A program made the position numbers and the translations under genes. Source: UKL13-2 sp044228625 (lineage in GTDB: Bacteria > Pseudomonadota > Gammaproteobacteria > Burkholderiales > Usitatibacteraceae). Taken from it: 31,660 bases of DNA. The notes beneath the pieces were generated by a model. It saw nothing but the letters and a program-made list of their open reading frames with translations, made no database searches and had not been told where the DNA came from. The stretch covers positions 1 through 31,660 of the forward strand of contig JBGAUM010000025.1 of assembly GCA_044228625.1 (NCBI GenBank). Direction: 5' to 3'. Of the stretch, positions 1 through 9,171 are shown piece after piece (within the stretch, counting starts at the first letter, position 1; the number at the start of each line of letters is the position of its first letter).

Positions 1-1
1 G

Positions 2-2137
2 CTACGCACCAATGGCGAACTCTATGTGTGGGGAGACAACTTCTTTGGCCAAGTCGGCAACAAGAGCGGTAACTACAGCCCGCACTCGGGTGCCTTGAAC
101 CTGCTACGGGGCGATGCCGGCATCGCCGCCTTTGCCGGCAACGTGGTTACCTCCATCGGCGGATCCTCGAGTTCCGGTACCTCCATCGTCACCATCGACG
201 GGCTGGCCACCGGTTACGACTTCGGCAACATCAACACGAATCCGCCGACCCCACCCAACATCGACGGCTCCTTCAAGAACAACGACCTGACCCAGGTGGT
301 GTCCGGTGTCGATGTCACGGTGGAGAACAGCGCGGGCAGCGCCTTCAATGTCCAGAAACTCACTTGCAACACATCGCTCAACGCCAATGAGTCCTGCGAT
401 TTCCGCGTCACCTTCAACCCCACCACCTCCGGCGACTACGCGGGCAACCTCAAGATCGTGGCCGACCTGCCGGGCTCCCCTGAACTGCGCAACCTGTTTG
501 GCAAGGCCATCGCCCCGGCCTCCCCCGGCCTCAAGGTGACCGGTGTGAGCACCAAGGACGATCCGTACCTGGTGTTTGCCACGACGCCGATCGGCACGCC
601 GAGCGACCCCACCAACATCGTCATCCAGAACGTAGGCACCGCCACGCTCAGTATCACCAGCGCCAGTATCACCGCCGGGGCCAGCGACTTCAGTCTCCCC
701 AATCCAAACGCCTGCGCCAGCGTGGCCCCCACGGCCACCTGCAACCTGCCGGTGGTCTTCAACCCCAGTGGCCCCAATGCCCGCGATGGGGCGGTGACCC
801 TGACCACCAACGCCGGCAGCAAGACCATCACGCTCCAAGGCGTGGCGATCTCCAGTGCAGTGACGCTCTATCCACTCTCCGTCACCATCTCTGGCACCGG
901 CACGGGTACCGTCATCACCGCCCCAACCGGCATCAACTGCCCCGGCGACTGTGCCGAATCATTCACCAGCGGCACCATGGTGACTCTCACTGCCAACCCA
1001 GGCATGAGTACCACCTTCACCGGCTGGTCCGGCGCTTGTACCGGCACCGGCACATGCAACCTCACCATGGACGCGGCCAAGTCCGTCACCGCCACCTTCA
1101 CATCCACCGTCACCACCTACGTCGTCTCTGGAGTTGCCAGCCCGATGGCGGGTGGCACGGTGAGCTGCACCAGCCCGGTCAACCAAGGTTCCACCACTAC
1201 CTGTACCGCGACCCCGGCGATGGGCTACACGCTCACCAACATCAGCGGCTGCTCCGGCACGCCAGGGACCACGAGCCCGTACACCACGGGGACCATCACG
1301 GCGGCCTGTACGGTCACCGCCACCTTTGCTGTGCTCACCGTACCCAACCCACCCACCATCGGCACCGCCACGGCCGGCAATGGCCAGGTCACCATCGCCT
1401 TCACCGCGCCGATGAACACCGGTGGCAGCCCCATCACCGGCTACACCGCCACCTGTGGCGGCCAGATGGCCAGCGGGGCCAACTCGCCGATCACGGTCAT
1501 GGGCCTCCCCAACGGCACCCCGGTCAGCTGCACCGTGGTGGCCACCAATGCGATCGGATCCTCCTCCCCGTCAGCAGCTTCCAACAGCGTCACCCCGACG
1601 GCCCCGACGATCGCGCTCCTGAGCGTGCAGTCCAGGAAGAACCACGGCAGTGCCGGCGACCAGTTCCTGCCCATTGCCCTGAATCTCCCAATTAATGGGC
1701 CGATCACCATCGAGCCACGTGATGCCAGGCGCGGCCATACCCTCATCTTCGACTTCGGCACCGCCATCGCTACCGCCGGCACGGCCACGGTAATCGATGC
1801 CGCGGCCCAGCCGATCGGCCAGGCCTACACAACCCCCAGTGGCAACACCGTTGTTGTCACGCTGACCAATATCCCGGACAACCAGCGCGTCACGGTGCAA
1901 CTTGCCGGCATCAACGGCTTTGGCACGGCCAGCGTCTCGCTGGGCTTCCTTGTCGGCGATATCAACGGCAGCCAGAAGGTCAACGGTGCGGACTTCAGTG
2001 CCATCAAGGCCAAGGCCGCCGGCATGGGCACCCCGGTCACGGCGGCCAACTACAAGCTCGACCTCAACCAGTCCGGCACCATCGACAACGCAGACCTTAC
2101 CATGGCAAAGGCCAGGGCAGGGTGGGCGGTACAGTAG
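2..2137 (+). CDS. Secreted multidomain protein with RCC1, Hydin-like, Fn3 and dockerin-like domains (5' end missing)
   Basis: The reading frame is open from base 2, so the N-terminus lies outside the window and the ATG at 26 is internal. The first residues contain ELYVWGDNFFGQVG, the signature of an RCC1 propeller repeat. Two Hydin/ASPM-like 'choice-of-anchor D' beta domains follow (about 200-505 and 520-840), each with a paired-cysteine pattern and an FNP motif. Next come two divergent InlB-type bacterial repeats (about 860-1335, with FTGWSGACTG), a fibronectin-III-like domain (about 1335-1600), and a C-terminal module (1605-2137). The module ends in dockerin-like loops beginning GDINGSQKVNGAD and DLNQSGTIDNAD. 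This composition is typical of large exported or cell-surface proteins. No enzymatic domain is visible. The C-terminal module is homologous to that of the NHL-repeat protein at 14219. The precise function is unknown. Confidence 0.88.
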   Translation, partial: LRTNGELYVWGDNFFGQVGNKSGNYSPHSGALNLLRGDAGIAAFAGNVVTSIGGSSSSGTSIVTIDGLATGYDFGNINTNPPTPPNIDGSFKNNDLTQVVSGVDVTVENSAGSAFNVQKLTCNTSLNANESCDFRVTFNPTTSGDYAGNLKIVADLPGSPELRNLFGKAIAPASPGLKVTGVSTKDDPYLVFATTPIGTPSDPTNIVIQNVGTATLSITSASITAGASDFSLPNPNACASVAPTATCNLPVVFNPSGPNARDGAVTLTTNAGSKTITLQGVAISSAVTLYPLSVTISGTGTGTVITAPTGINCPGDCAESFTSGTMVTLTANPGMSTTFTGWSGACTGTGTCNLTMDAAKSVTATFTSTVTTYVVSGVASPMAGGTVSCTSPVNQGSTTTCTATPAMGYTLTNISGCSGTPGTTSPYTTGTITAACTVTATFAVLTVPNPPTIGTATAGNGQVTIAFTAPMNTGGSPITGYTATCGGQMASGANSPITVMGLPNGTPVSCTVVATNAIGSSSPSAASNSVTPTAPTIALLSVQSRKNHGSAGDQFLPIALNLPINGPITIEPRDARRGHTLIFDFGTAIATAGTATVIDAAAQPIGQAYTTPSGNTVVVTLTNIPDNQRVTVQLAGINGFGTASVSLGFLVGDINGSQKVNGADFSAIKAKAAGMGTPVTAANYKLDLNQSGTIDNADLTMAKARAGWAVQ

Positions 2138-2233
2138 AAATCCAAAAATAAAGTCATGCACTGGCGCGGAGTTTGGGGCGATAGGCGTTCAAGGGCCGCG
2201 TGGATGCTAGAGTGAAAGTTGTGTGCGAGCAAT

Positions 2234-2261
2234 TTGACAGGTACTCCATTCATTTCAAAAT
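2234..2261 (+). promoter_or_regulatory. Candidate sigma-70 promoter for the two-partner secretion operon
   Basis: A perfect -35 box TTGACA (2234-2239) is followed after 16 bases by CAAAAT (2256-2261), which matches 4 of 6 bases of the -10 consensus. It lies about 20 bases upstream of the exoprotein start, in a locally AT-rich stretch. The distance to the start codon would give a very short leader. This is a sequence match only. Confidence 0.35.
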
Positions 2262-2281
2262 CTGAACACCCGTGATGGTTG

Positions 2282-5200
2282 ATGATGGGCATTGAGAGCC
2301 GCGAATATCGAGGGACTTCACCGCACCGCATTGCGCTGTGCCATGTTGCATTCGTTGGAGCATTTGTGATTTCGGCATCTTCGAGCGCTCAAGTTGCCAC
2401 CGACGGTTCGCTTGGCCCCCGCGTAACTTTCAACGGCCCGAATTTCGTCATCCCGCCGACCATCGGCCGGGCATCAGGTCCCAACCTCTTTCATAGTTTC
2501 GCAACCATGAATGTGAACAACGGCCAGACGCTCAATTTTCTGGGCGGTAGCCAAATTGCAAATATCATCGCAAGGGTCACTGGCGGCACGCAAACCAACA
2601 TCGACGGCCAATTGAGCGCGTCTACCGGCGTAAACCTGTTCTTGCTCAATCCGTCAGGAATCATGTTCGGCCCTTCGGCATCCCTGAACTTGACAGCCAG
2701 TTTTTACGCCAGTACCGGCAGTCATCTGGTGTTTGCCGACGGATCAAAATTTGCCTCCAGTGGTGATCCCACCTTGGATAGTGGATCCCTGCCATTTTCA
2801 GATCCATCGGGTTTCCAGTTTTCGGGTGGACGCGCGCCCATCACGCTGACCGGCACGCAACTCGTCGTCCGTAACGGCGCAGCGCTCGGCTTGTTCGGCG
2901 GCGATGTACGCCTGACGAATTCGGGAACCCGGCTTTCGATTCTCTCCGTGCTGGGGGGACATGCAACCATTGCAGCGACAGGAGGTACCGCAGATGTTGC
3001 GCTGGATGGCCGCGCTACCCGCGGAGTGTCGTCCGGCACACTGGAAGCGCTGGGGGGCACCATTGTTGCCGTCAATGAAAATGCGTCCGGCAACGGCTCC
3101 GGCCGCGTCGTCATTCGCGGTGGCGATGTCTTCTTTGAAAAGGCGCAGGTACTGGCCAATTCACGCCTTGGAGATGGCCGTGGCATCGACATTGATGCGG
3201 CGAATTTATTGTCCTTGAAGGAAACGTCCGTTCTTTCGCTCACCACGGGCCGGGGCAATGCCGGAAACATCAATATCCGCGCAAAAGACCTGATGATGCA
3301 GGACAAGAGCGCCATCGATACCAGCTGTGACCCGGGCTGCACGACGGGACGTGGAGGCGACATCAGCATTGAAGTGCAACGCAACCTTGTCATGACCAAC
3401 GATCCGAAACTGGGCGACCAATTCATCGGTTCAAACAGTTTTGGGGGCGGCGATACCGGGCGCGTTTCCGTGTCCGCACAGAATCTATTGATGTCCGGCG
3501 CGTCCGCGATTCAAGCCGTGGCGCTTTCCACGGGCTCATCACAAGGACTCACCGTCAATGCGGACACGATCGTCCTGAGCGGCGGGTCGCAAATCGATAC
3601 CTCTACACGCGGTTCTGGGCAGGGCGGGCCCTTGGTGGTCAATGCCAAAGACATCCAGCTTATCGGCGATCGCCTCGAAGGTAGCAAGTTGGCAGATGAA
3701 AACGACGTGCTGGGTCGCCAGTCGATTCCAAGCGGTTTTTTTTCGAACGCGTATTCCAGTGGCTTTGCCGGATCCATCACGATTACGACGGGAAGCCTTC
3801 GTATTCTCGACGGTGGCGAGATCAGCAGTTCGTCCGCCAGGCGCGCGATTGGGTATGGTGGCTTGGTTCGAATCGTGGCATCGGGAGACGTCATTATTTT
3901 CGGTGTTAGCCTGTTGGGTGCCACCCCCAAGGCCAGCGCAATCGTCTCAAACACGTTCACCTCAGGCGATGGCGGCGCCATTGAAATCACCGCGGACCGA
4001 GTGCAAGTGTTGGATCGCGGGTTGATCCAGACGCAAAGCGAAGGCAGCGGGCCATCGGGGGATATTCGCGTTCGTGCCCGCGACATGGACGTACTTGGCG
4101 GGCAAGTCTCGAGCGATGCGCGCGCCTTTGGGGCCGGCGGCACATTGGACATTCGGTTGACTGGGTTACTCAGAATCGCAAGGACTGATCCCAACCGGTT
4201 TTCCGGGCTGTTTGCACGAACGTACTCAGCGGCGCCGGGTGGCTCCATCCTGGTTCGTGCCCGCAATATCCAGATCTTTTCCATGGGAGAGATCAATGCC
4301 GGCACGATTGGCGCAGGGCGCGGGGGCAATATTTCAATCACGGTGGATGAGCGTCTTGCCGTGAATTCAGGCGGCAAGATCTCGTCGGAAAGCGATGCCT
4401 TGGGTGACGCTGGTGATATCACGGTGGTCTCCGGCCAGGGAATTGAACTTTCCGAGGCCACCATCTTCGGGCGGGCCAAGGCGTCAGATGGCGGAAATGT
4501 TCGTATCAGTACACAGGGCCCGATGACTTTGGCGAAGGGTAGTGAAATCAGCGCTGAAGTTCGCGCGGGCACGGGTGCCGGCGGCAACGTCGAGATCACT
4601 ACGGGAAGCTTTACACAAAATGGCGGACGCATTTCCGCAAGCTCGGTGGGCGGCACCGGAGGCAACCTGACGATCCGCGCCGGTGGCGCACTCAACACCA
4701 CCGACAGCACCATTGCCGCGCAAGTCGCTTCAGGAATACAGAATGGCGGAAATGTGGTGCTGCAGGGCGCGAGCATTAGCCTGGGCAATTCTGCCGTTTC
4801 GGCCAATGCCTTTAGCGGCGCCGGCGGCAGTGTCAGCGTCCAAGCTAGCGGAAGTGTGGCTGTGACGAACTCAACACTCAATGCCGATGTGGCCAGCGGA
4901 CTTGGCAGCGGTGGCAATCTGACTGTCAGCGGAGGAAGCCTCGTGTTTCGCCAAAGCCAGGTCAGCGCGAACACGTTCAGCGGCACCGGTGGCACGCTGC
5001 AGTTGCATGCCTCTGGCGGATTATTGCTGGATCGGTCGCGCGTGACAGCTCAAGTGATTGGAGCCGCAGGGGTCGGCGGCAGCATTGTCATGAGCGCCAG
5101 TTCGCTATTGCTCCGAAACAGCACGGTTTCGGCCAGCGCCCTGAGTGGTGACGGTGGAAACATGACCATTTCGTCGGCGGGCACCTCAATCTTTGATACC

Positions 5201-5686
5201 TCACGCGTCAGTGCCGAAGTGCTGACGGGGCAAGGAGATGGCGGTAATCTGGATCTGGAAGGCGGCGCGCTGCTGCTGCGTAACAGCGTCGTGTCCGCAA
5301 ATGCATACGGCGGCCGCGGCGGGAATATCCTGATTGATTCCCAGAACATTCTTACCAATTCGGGTTCCCAGGTCTCCGCTTCCTCGGAACTTGGAATTGA
5401 TGGCACCGTGGTGTTCTCTTCTCCCGCGGCGGATTTGTCGGGCGCGCTCTTTGCGGTCAGTTCATCGTTCCTCGACGCAGCAGTGGCCCAGGGCGGGGTG
5501 TGTGCCATGCCGCGCTCGCAAGGTCGTGCATCGCTGGCATTGCGGGTGATCGACGAGGATTTTGGGCGACGCGAGGGTTTCCTGTTCCCCGCGATGAGCG
5601 TGGAGCCCAAGCGCGTCCCGCCGCGAGTGGCGTTGCTGCCCAGCCCAGCGAAAACGGAAGGCGAAGAACGCCCATGGGCGCGCTGA
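2282..5686 (+). CDS. Two-partner secretion exoprotein (TpsA), filamentous haemagglutinin N-terminal domain
   Basis: This is a 1134-residue exported protein. ATG 2282 is chosen over the TTG three bases upstream; no clear Shine-Dalgarno is visible. A Sec signal peptide ends near residue 36 (ISASSSA, then QVATDG). The TPS/haemagglutination-activity domain follows directly (about residues 38-165), with the family motif NLFLLNPSGIMFG. In this family that domain docks on the TpsB POTRA domains and starts the beta-helix. The rest is a long glycine/serine-rich right-handed beta-helix. From about residue 760 it has recurring units of roughly 40 residues containing GGN and S-x-V-S-A motifs. The C-terminus ends with a cysteine-containing tail (GGVCAMPRSQGRASL) that resembles the ends of small cyanobacterial-type TpsA proteins (from memory). 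Its transporter is encoded immediately downstream with an overlap. An adhesin or matrix role is likely, and the target is unknown. Confidence 0.9.
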   Translation: MMGIESREYRGTSPHRIALCHVAFVGAFVISASSSAQVATDGSLGPRVTFNGPNFVIPPTIGRASGPNLFHSFATMNVNNGQTLNFLGGSQIANIIARVTGGTQTNIDGQLSASTGVNLFLLNPSGIMFGPSASLNLTASFYASTGSHLVFADGSKFASSGDPTLDSGSLPFSDPSGFQFSGGRAPITLTGTQLVVRNGAALGLFGGDVRLTNSGTRLSILSVLGGHATIAATGGTADVALDGRATRGVSSGTLEALGGTIVAVNENASGNGSGRVVIRGGDVFFEKAQVLANSRLGDGRGIDIDAANLLSLKETSVLSLTTGRGNAGNINIRAKDLMMQDKSAIDTSCDPGCTTGRGGDISIEVQRNLVMTNDPKLGDQFIGSNSFGGGDTGRVSVSAQNLLMSGASAIQAVALSTGSSQGLTVNADTIVLSGGSQIDTSTRGSGQGGPLVVNAKDIQLIGDRLEGSKLADENDVLGRQSIPSGFFSNAYSSGFAGSITITTGSLRILDGGEISSSSARRAIGYGGLVRIVASGDVIIFGVSLLGATPKASAIVSNTFTSGDGGAIEITADRVQVLDRGLIQTQSEGSGPSGDIRVRARDMDVLGGQVSSDARAFGAGGTLDIRLTGLLRIARTDPNRFSGLFARTYSAAPGGSILVRARNIQIFSMGEINAGTIGAGRGGNISITVDERLAVNSGGKISSESDALGDAGDITVVSGQGIELSEATIFGRAKASDGGNVRISTQGPMTLAKGSEISAEVRAGTGAGGNVEITTGSFTQNGGRISASSVGGTGGNLTIRAGGALNTTDSTIAAQVASGIQNGGNVVLQGASISLGNSAVSANAFSGAGGSVSVQASGSVAVTNSTLNADVASGLGSGGNLTVSGGSLVFRQSQVSANTFSGTGGTLQLHASGGLLLDRSRVTAQVIGAAGVGGSIVMSASSLLLRNSTVSASALSGDGGNMTISSAGTSIFDTSRVSAEVLTGQGDGGNLDLEGGALLLRNSVVSANAYGGRGGNILIDSQNILTNSGSQVSASSELGIDGTVVFSSPAADLSGALFAVSSSFLDAAVAQGGVCAMPRSQGRASLALRVIDEDFGRREGFLFPAMSVEPKRVPPRVALLPSPAKTEGEERPWAR

Positions 5687-7272
5687 TGCGCGCTGGAATC
5701 CGTGCTGTACTGATCGCATCCGCATGCGCAGCCGTGACCCTTGGTGCCCAAGAAGCACATCAAAAGCTGAGCGCCAAATTTCAGTTGGCGTCTTTGCGTG
5801 TGGTGAATGCAACAGTGCTGGATCAGGCAGCGATCGAAAGCGTTTCCGCCCGCTGGCGCGGGCGATGGATCGGCGGTTTTGAATTGGCCGCCATCCAGCG
5901 TGAGTTGAGCTTGCTGTATGAGGAGCGCGGCTACAAAGGGTCTGGGGTGGTGTTGGGAGATCAAGCCATTGAGCGTGGCGAAGTCGTGTTTCATGCCCGT
6001 GAGGTCACCATCGATCGCATCGAGTTCTCGCCCACGCTGCGCTGGGTGCGTCCGAGGGTTCTCGATCACCAGATCTGGCCCGACACCAAGGCGCCCCTCA
6101 ACGTGAATCGTTTGCAGGAGCGCATCGGCCTGTTGCGCGATTCACCGCATGTAAAGCGCATCAACGCGGATCTCGCCATCGGCGATGTGAATCCGTCGAC
6201 CGCAACACTGGTATTGAAAGTGGAGGAGCCGCCACCGATTGCCGCCTGGGTAAGTGCAGCCAACAACCGCAACCCCGGCATTGGCGCCGTTCGCCGGGAA
6301 GTCGGTGCACAGCATCGATCGTTGCTGGGGTGGGGCGATCAACTCGAAGCACGCGCCGGCCGCACCGAGGGCTTGTCGGATTCCTCTGTAAGCTACGCCT
6401 TTCCGATTCCTGGCACGCACTTCACCGTTCTGGCTGCGCGCAGCAAGGGTGATTCGCGGGCCATCGAGCCGCGCGTATTCAAGGACCTCGACATTCTGGC
6501 AGTGACCAGTGCCCGCAGCGTGGGAATTAATGCATTGTTCGTAAAGACTCCCACGCACGTTTGGTCTGCTGGCGCGCTGCGCGAGGACAAAACATCGGAA
6601 ACCTCCTTGCTCGGGTTTCCGTTTTCTTTCACGCCTGGGATCGCGGAAGGGGAAAGCACGATCCGTGCAAATCGTCTGTCGACCGACTACGCGTGGCGTG
6701 GGACGTTTGCAAATGCCAGTGTGCGCATCATCGCGACACGAGGCACCGTGCGGCCGGTGGCGGACGCGGGGTTACCCGGCGCGGTCGCGCCGGATTTCCG
6801 CTTGTATCAGTTGGGGGCCACAGCGGCGAAATCGATGTTGGATGGGGCGCTCATTCTTCAGGCGCGCCTCGATGCACAAACAACGTCGCAAACGTTGCCT
6901 CCGGCGGAGCGCCTGAGTTTCGGTGGCGTGAACGGTGTGCGCGGGTACCGGGAAAATCTCTTTTTGCGGGATCGCGGCGCCATCGTGAAGCTTGAAACGG
7001 GAAGCAAGGTCTATGAACCCGTCACATTTGCCAAAACGTCCTTTACGCTGTTTGCCGATGTGGGGCAGGGGACCCATGCGTTTTCACGGGATGATGGCTT
7101 GCCCAAGCGTATCTCCAGCGTGGGCATCGCCACCGAGGTCACACTTCTGCGCTATTTGCGCCTCAATGCCACTTATGCATGGCCCTCTAATCGCGCTTTC
7201 AAGTCGTCCGGCAATTTGCAGGACCGGGGGGTGCATTTCGCGGTGACGGTGGGGTATCCGGCGCGCGACTAG
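5674..7272 (+). CDS. TpsB/FhaC/ShlB-family outer-membrane transporter of the two-partner secretion system
   Basis: This is a 532-residue Omp85-superfamily protein that would export the upstream exoprotein across the outer membrane. ATG 5674 is preferred because it gives a proper signal peptide (MRAGIRAVLIASACAAVTLGA). ATG 5686 in the same frame forms a TGATG junction with the exoprotein stop and is an alternative. The long open frame upstream of 5674 is only the tail of the exoprotein gene read in another phase. A POTRA_2-type domain is visible around residues 68-125 (GFELAAIQRELSLLYEERGY). A second periplasmic segment follows, and then a beta-barrel with the conserved VRGYRE motif (about residues 422-427), the L6 signature of TpsB proteins. 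Length is normal for the family. Overlap with the exoprotein gene indicates translational coupling. Confidence 0.92.
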   Translation: MGALMRAGIRAVLIASACAAVTLGAQEAHQKLSAKFQLASLRVVNATVLDQAAIESVSARWRGRWIGGFELAAIQRELSLLYEERGYKGSGVVLGDQAIERGEVVFHAREVTIDRIEFSPTLRWVRPRVLDHQIWPDTKAPLNVNRLQERIGLLRDSPHVKRINADLAIGDVNPSTATLVLKVEEPPPIAAWVSAANNRNPGIGAVRREVGAQHRSLLGWGDQLEARAGRTEGLSDSSVSYAFPIPGTHFTVLAARSKGDSRAIEPRVFKDLDILAVTSARSVGINALFVKTPTHVWSAGALREDKTSETSLLGFPFSFTPGIAEGESTIRANRLSTDYAWRGTFANASVRIIATRGTVRPVADAGLPGAVAPDFRLYQLGATAAKSMLDGALILQARLDAQTTSQTLPPAERLSFGGVNGVRGYRENLFLRDRGAIVKLETGSKVYEPVTFAKTSFTLFADVGQGTHAFSRDDGLPKRISSVGIATEVTLLRYLRLNATYAWPSNRAFKSSGNLQDRGVHFAVTVGYPARD

Positions 7273-7384
7273 TCGCAAAACAATCGTGTCGAAAGGTTCG
7301 CCGCCAGGTGAGTGCGGGGCGGTCAGGAGGCCAATATCTAAATCACTCGCCTCACGCAGAATCCAAGTTCGGCTTTCGGCAGGG

Positions 7385-8194
7385 CTAATTGCCTTCACGC
7401 AGGAACCGCACCACGCGGGCCAGCCCGGCAGACTCGTACATCGCCAGTTCATCGCCTTGCAGTGCCTCTGCGCCGGGGCCGCGCATGAGGTCGACCACGT
7501 CATACCAGTATCCGTTGGCGGCCAACTCGATGGCGCGATCCACCAAGGGTTTTGCACCGAGCATCTTCGCTTTTGCCGGGTCGAACTCGGCAACGCGGAG
7601 TTGGCCACTGGCAACAACATCGCCCGAGTGCGATTGCCCCGCCGCGACAATACTGATTGACCACTCGTAATCGATCCTGGAGTTCAACTTGACGCCAAGC
7701 TTGGCAAGCGACACTTGCTGGATTCCGGGCTTGGCGGGCAACGCGAGCTTGCCTTCAAACAATGGGTCAATCGATTTTCCATCCGCGGCGGTGACGGTGA
7801 GCATCACTTCGCCCATCACGGGGCGCGATACAAACCAATACAGGTCGGGTTGCGTGGAAGACGCCAAACCAGTTCCCTTTGGTGCAATTACGCTCATGGC
7901 CAGTTCGCGCGTGTCGCCCCGCGAGGCGCCGCCCTCAATCCGGCTGCTGGCTTTGCCATCACCCGGGGGCAGGAATCTCAAGCCACGCGTCGCGGCAGGC
8001 TGGGTCTTTCCCGCATCGGGTTTGCCGTCGCCCGGCGGAAGGAATTTGATCGCACCGGCTTCCTTTGCGTCCTTGGGTGCAGGGGCCTCCTGTTTGGGTG
8101 GAGGCACCGGTTTGGCGGGCGCGGACTTGTCCTGGGCGAAAGCGCTTGCACATGCGCCAAGGACCATAATGGAAAGGGATCCCTTGATTTGCAT
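7385..8194 (-). CDS. Exported DUF928-family protein
   Basis: This 269-residue protein has a signal peptide ending ACASAFA before QDK. A proline/lysine-rich linker follows that contains FLPPGDGK twice, about 30 residues apart. The remainder fits the DUF928 family: SVIAPKGTGLASSTQPDLYWFVSRPV, residues resembling an Ig-like beta domain, then a C-terminal helical part. DUF928 proteins have no established function. From memory they occur near CHAT, CHASE2 and TPS genes, mainly in cyanobacteria, and the same neighbours are present here. The gene starts 11 bases after the cyclase stop, and AGGAG overlapping that stop serves as a ribosome-binding site with a long spacer of about 14 bases. It is the last gene of the minus-strand operon and converges with the TpsB gene, with 112 bases between the two stops. 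Confidence 0.8.
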   Translation of the reverse strand: MQIKGSLSIMVLGACASAFAQDKSAPAKPVPPPKQEAPAPKDAKEAGAIKFLPPGDGKPDAGKTQPAATRGLRFLPPGDGKASSRIEGGASRGDTRELAMSVIAPKGTGLASSTQPDLYWFVSRPVMGEVMLTVTAADGKSIDPLFEGKLALPAKPGIQQVSLAKLGVKLNSRIDYEWSISIVAAGQSHSGDVVASGQLRVAEFDPAKAKMLGAKPLVDRAIELAANGYWYDVVDLMRGPGAEALQGDELAMYESAGLARVVRFLREGN

Positions 8195-8205
8195 ACTTCA
8201 TGTGG

Positions 8206-9171
8206 TCACTCCTGGTTCAACGAACGACGTCCACGGACCCGATAAATATCGACGGCCTTGGTCTTGCCCTTCAACTCTACCGCGCCCAGCAATTCGGTTT
8301 CGAAATCCTTGCCGGCCAATTCGTAGGTTGGGCCGCCAATCAACACCCGCGCTGCGGCGCCATCGTCTTCCGTGCTCTTGTAGCTTTCGAGGCGCGATGC
8401 GGTATTGACGACATCGCCCAGCACCGTGAACTCGTACCGGTGGTTGCTTCCCAGCAAGGCCTGAACCACTTCGCCGCTGAAAATGCCGGCCCGCACGCGG
8501 GCGGGAGGTAGATTCTCTTTTGAAAACTGCGCATTCAGTGCGGAAAGCCGCCGATCCATGGCGAGCCCGGCCTCGATGGCATTGCGTGCGTCGTCCGAAA
8601 CCTCGGCATCCGTGGTGCGAGCCACCGGCACCCCGAAGACCGCCATGACCTGGTCGCCCGCGAAGCGCGTCACCACGCCCTTGTTTTCTGTCACCGCGGC
8701 CACCATTTCCGCAATGGCGCGGTTGAGCCACGGAATCATGCGATCGATGCCGAGACTTTCGCTCACCGTGGTGTAGCCGCGAATGTCGGCAAACAGCACA
8801 CTCACCCTGACATTTTGCGGCGGCATGCCCCCTTTTTCGGCAAACTGGTCGCGCTGTTTCCAGATGGCTTCGGCCACTTCTGGGGAGACATGCTTGCCGA
8901 ACCACCCCATCAGCTCTCCACGCTCCCGTGCCTCGCGCCACGCACGCCAGACCAGGCTAACTGTGGCCGCGAATAGCCCGGCAAACATTGGGGCCAACGG
9001 CGCAAGGGTGATCCCTCCCGCCGCAGCGCTAAACGACACCGGAAGCCACAATCCGATGGCCAGCAAGCCCGCCGCACCCGCCCAAAGGATCGGAAGGGGT
9101 GAGAGCATCAGCGACGCGCAGATCAAGGCCATGGCAAACGTACAAAGCATGATGGTGGGAACTTCCACCAT
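8206..9171 (-). CDS. Class III nucleotide cyclase domain with C-terminal CHASE2-associated membrane helices (intact part of the broken locus)
   Basis: This 321-residue open frame is the uninterrupted 3' part of the CHASE2-cyclase locus. Two or three membrane helices (about residues 5-85) precede the cyclase domain. The metal-binding aspartates are visible in VLFADIRGYT and RFAGDQVMAVFG. The transition-state motif is NTASRLE within FTVLGDVVNTASRL. The product should be cAMP or cGMP, formed on the cytoplasmic face. The position that normally carries the adenine-selecting lysine is arginine (TRFAGD), while its partner position has the threonine usual for class IIIb, so purine specificity is uncertain. 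In the same operon a kinase carries a cyclic-nucleotide-binding domain, the natural candidate receptor. ATG 9171 is internal to the ancestral gene. Confidence 0.85.
   Translation of the reverse strand: MVEVPTIMLCTFAMALICASLMLSPLPILWAGAAGLLAIGLWLPVSFSAAAGGITLAPLAPMFAGLFAATVSLVWRAWREARERGELMGWFGKHVSPEVAEAIWKQRDQFAEKGGMPPQNVRVSVLFADIRGYTTVSESLGIDRMIPWLNRAIAEMVAAVTENKGVVTRFAGDQVMAVFGVPVARTTDAEVSDDARNAIEAGLAMDRRLSALNAQFSKENLPPARVRAGIFSGEVVQALLGSNHRYEFTVLGDVVNTASRLESYKSTEDDGAAARVLIGGPTYELAGKDFETELLGAVELKGKTKAVDIYRVRGRRSLNQE

Noticed and set aside
3511..4995. 494-codon minus-strand open frame
   Set aside because: It is antisense to the beta-helix repeats of the exoprotein. Its regular proline/serine composition mirrors those repeats and shows no family features.
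5500..5673. Longer N-terminus for the TpsB protein
   Set aside because: These codons overlap the exoprotein gene in another phase. A good signal peptide begins only at 5674.
7273..7384. Rho-independent terminator between the TpsB and DUF928 genes
   Set aside because: Only a weak pairing (AGGTGAGTG with CACTCGCCT) with a long loop and no T tract was found, which is not enough to call.
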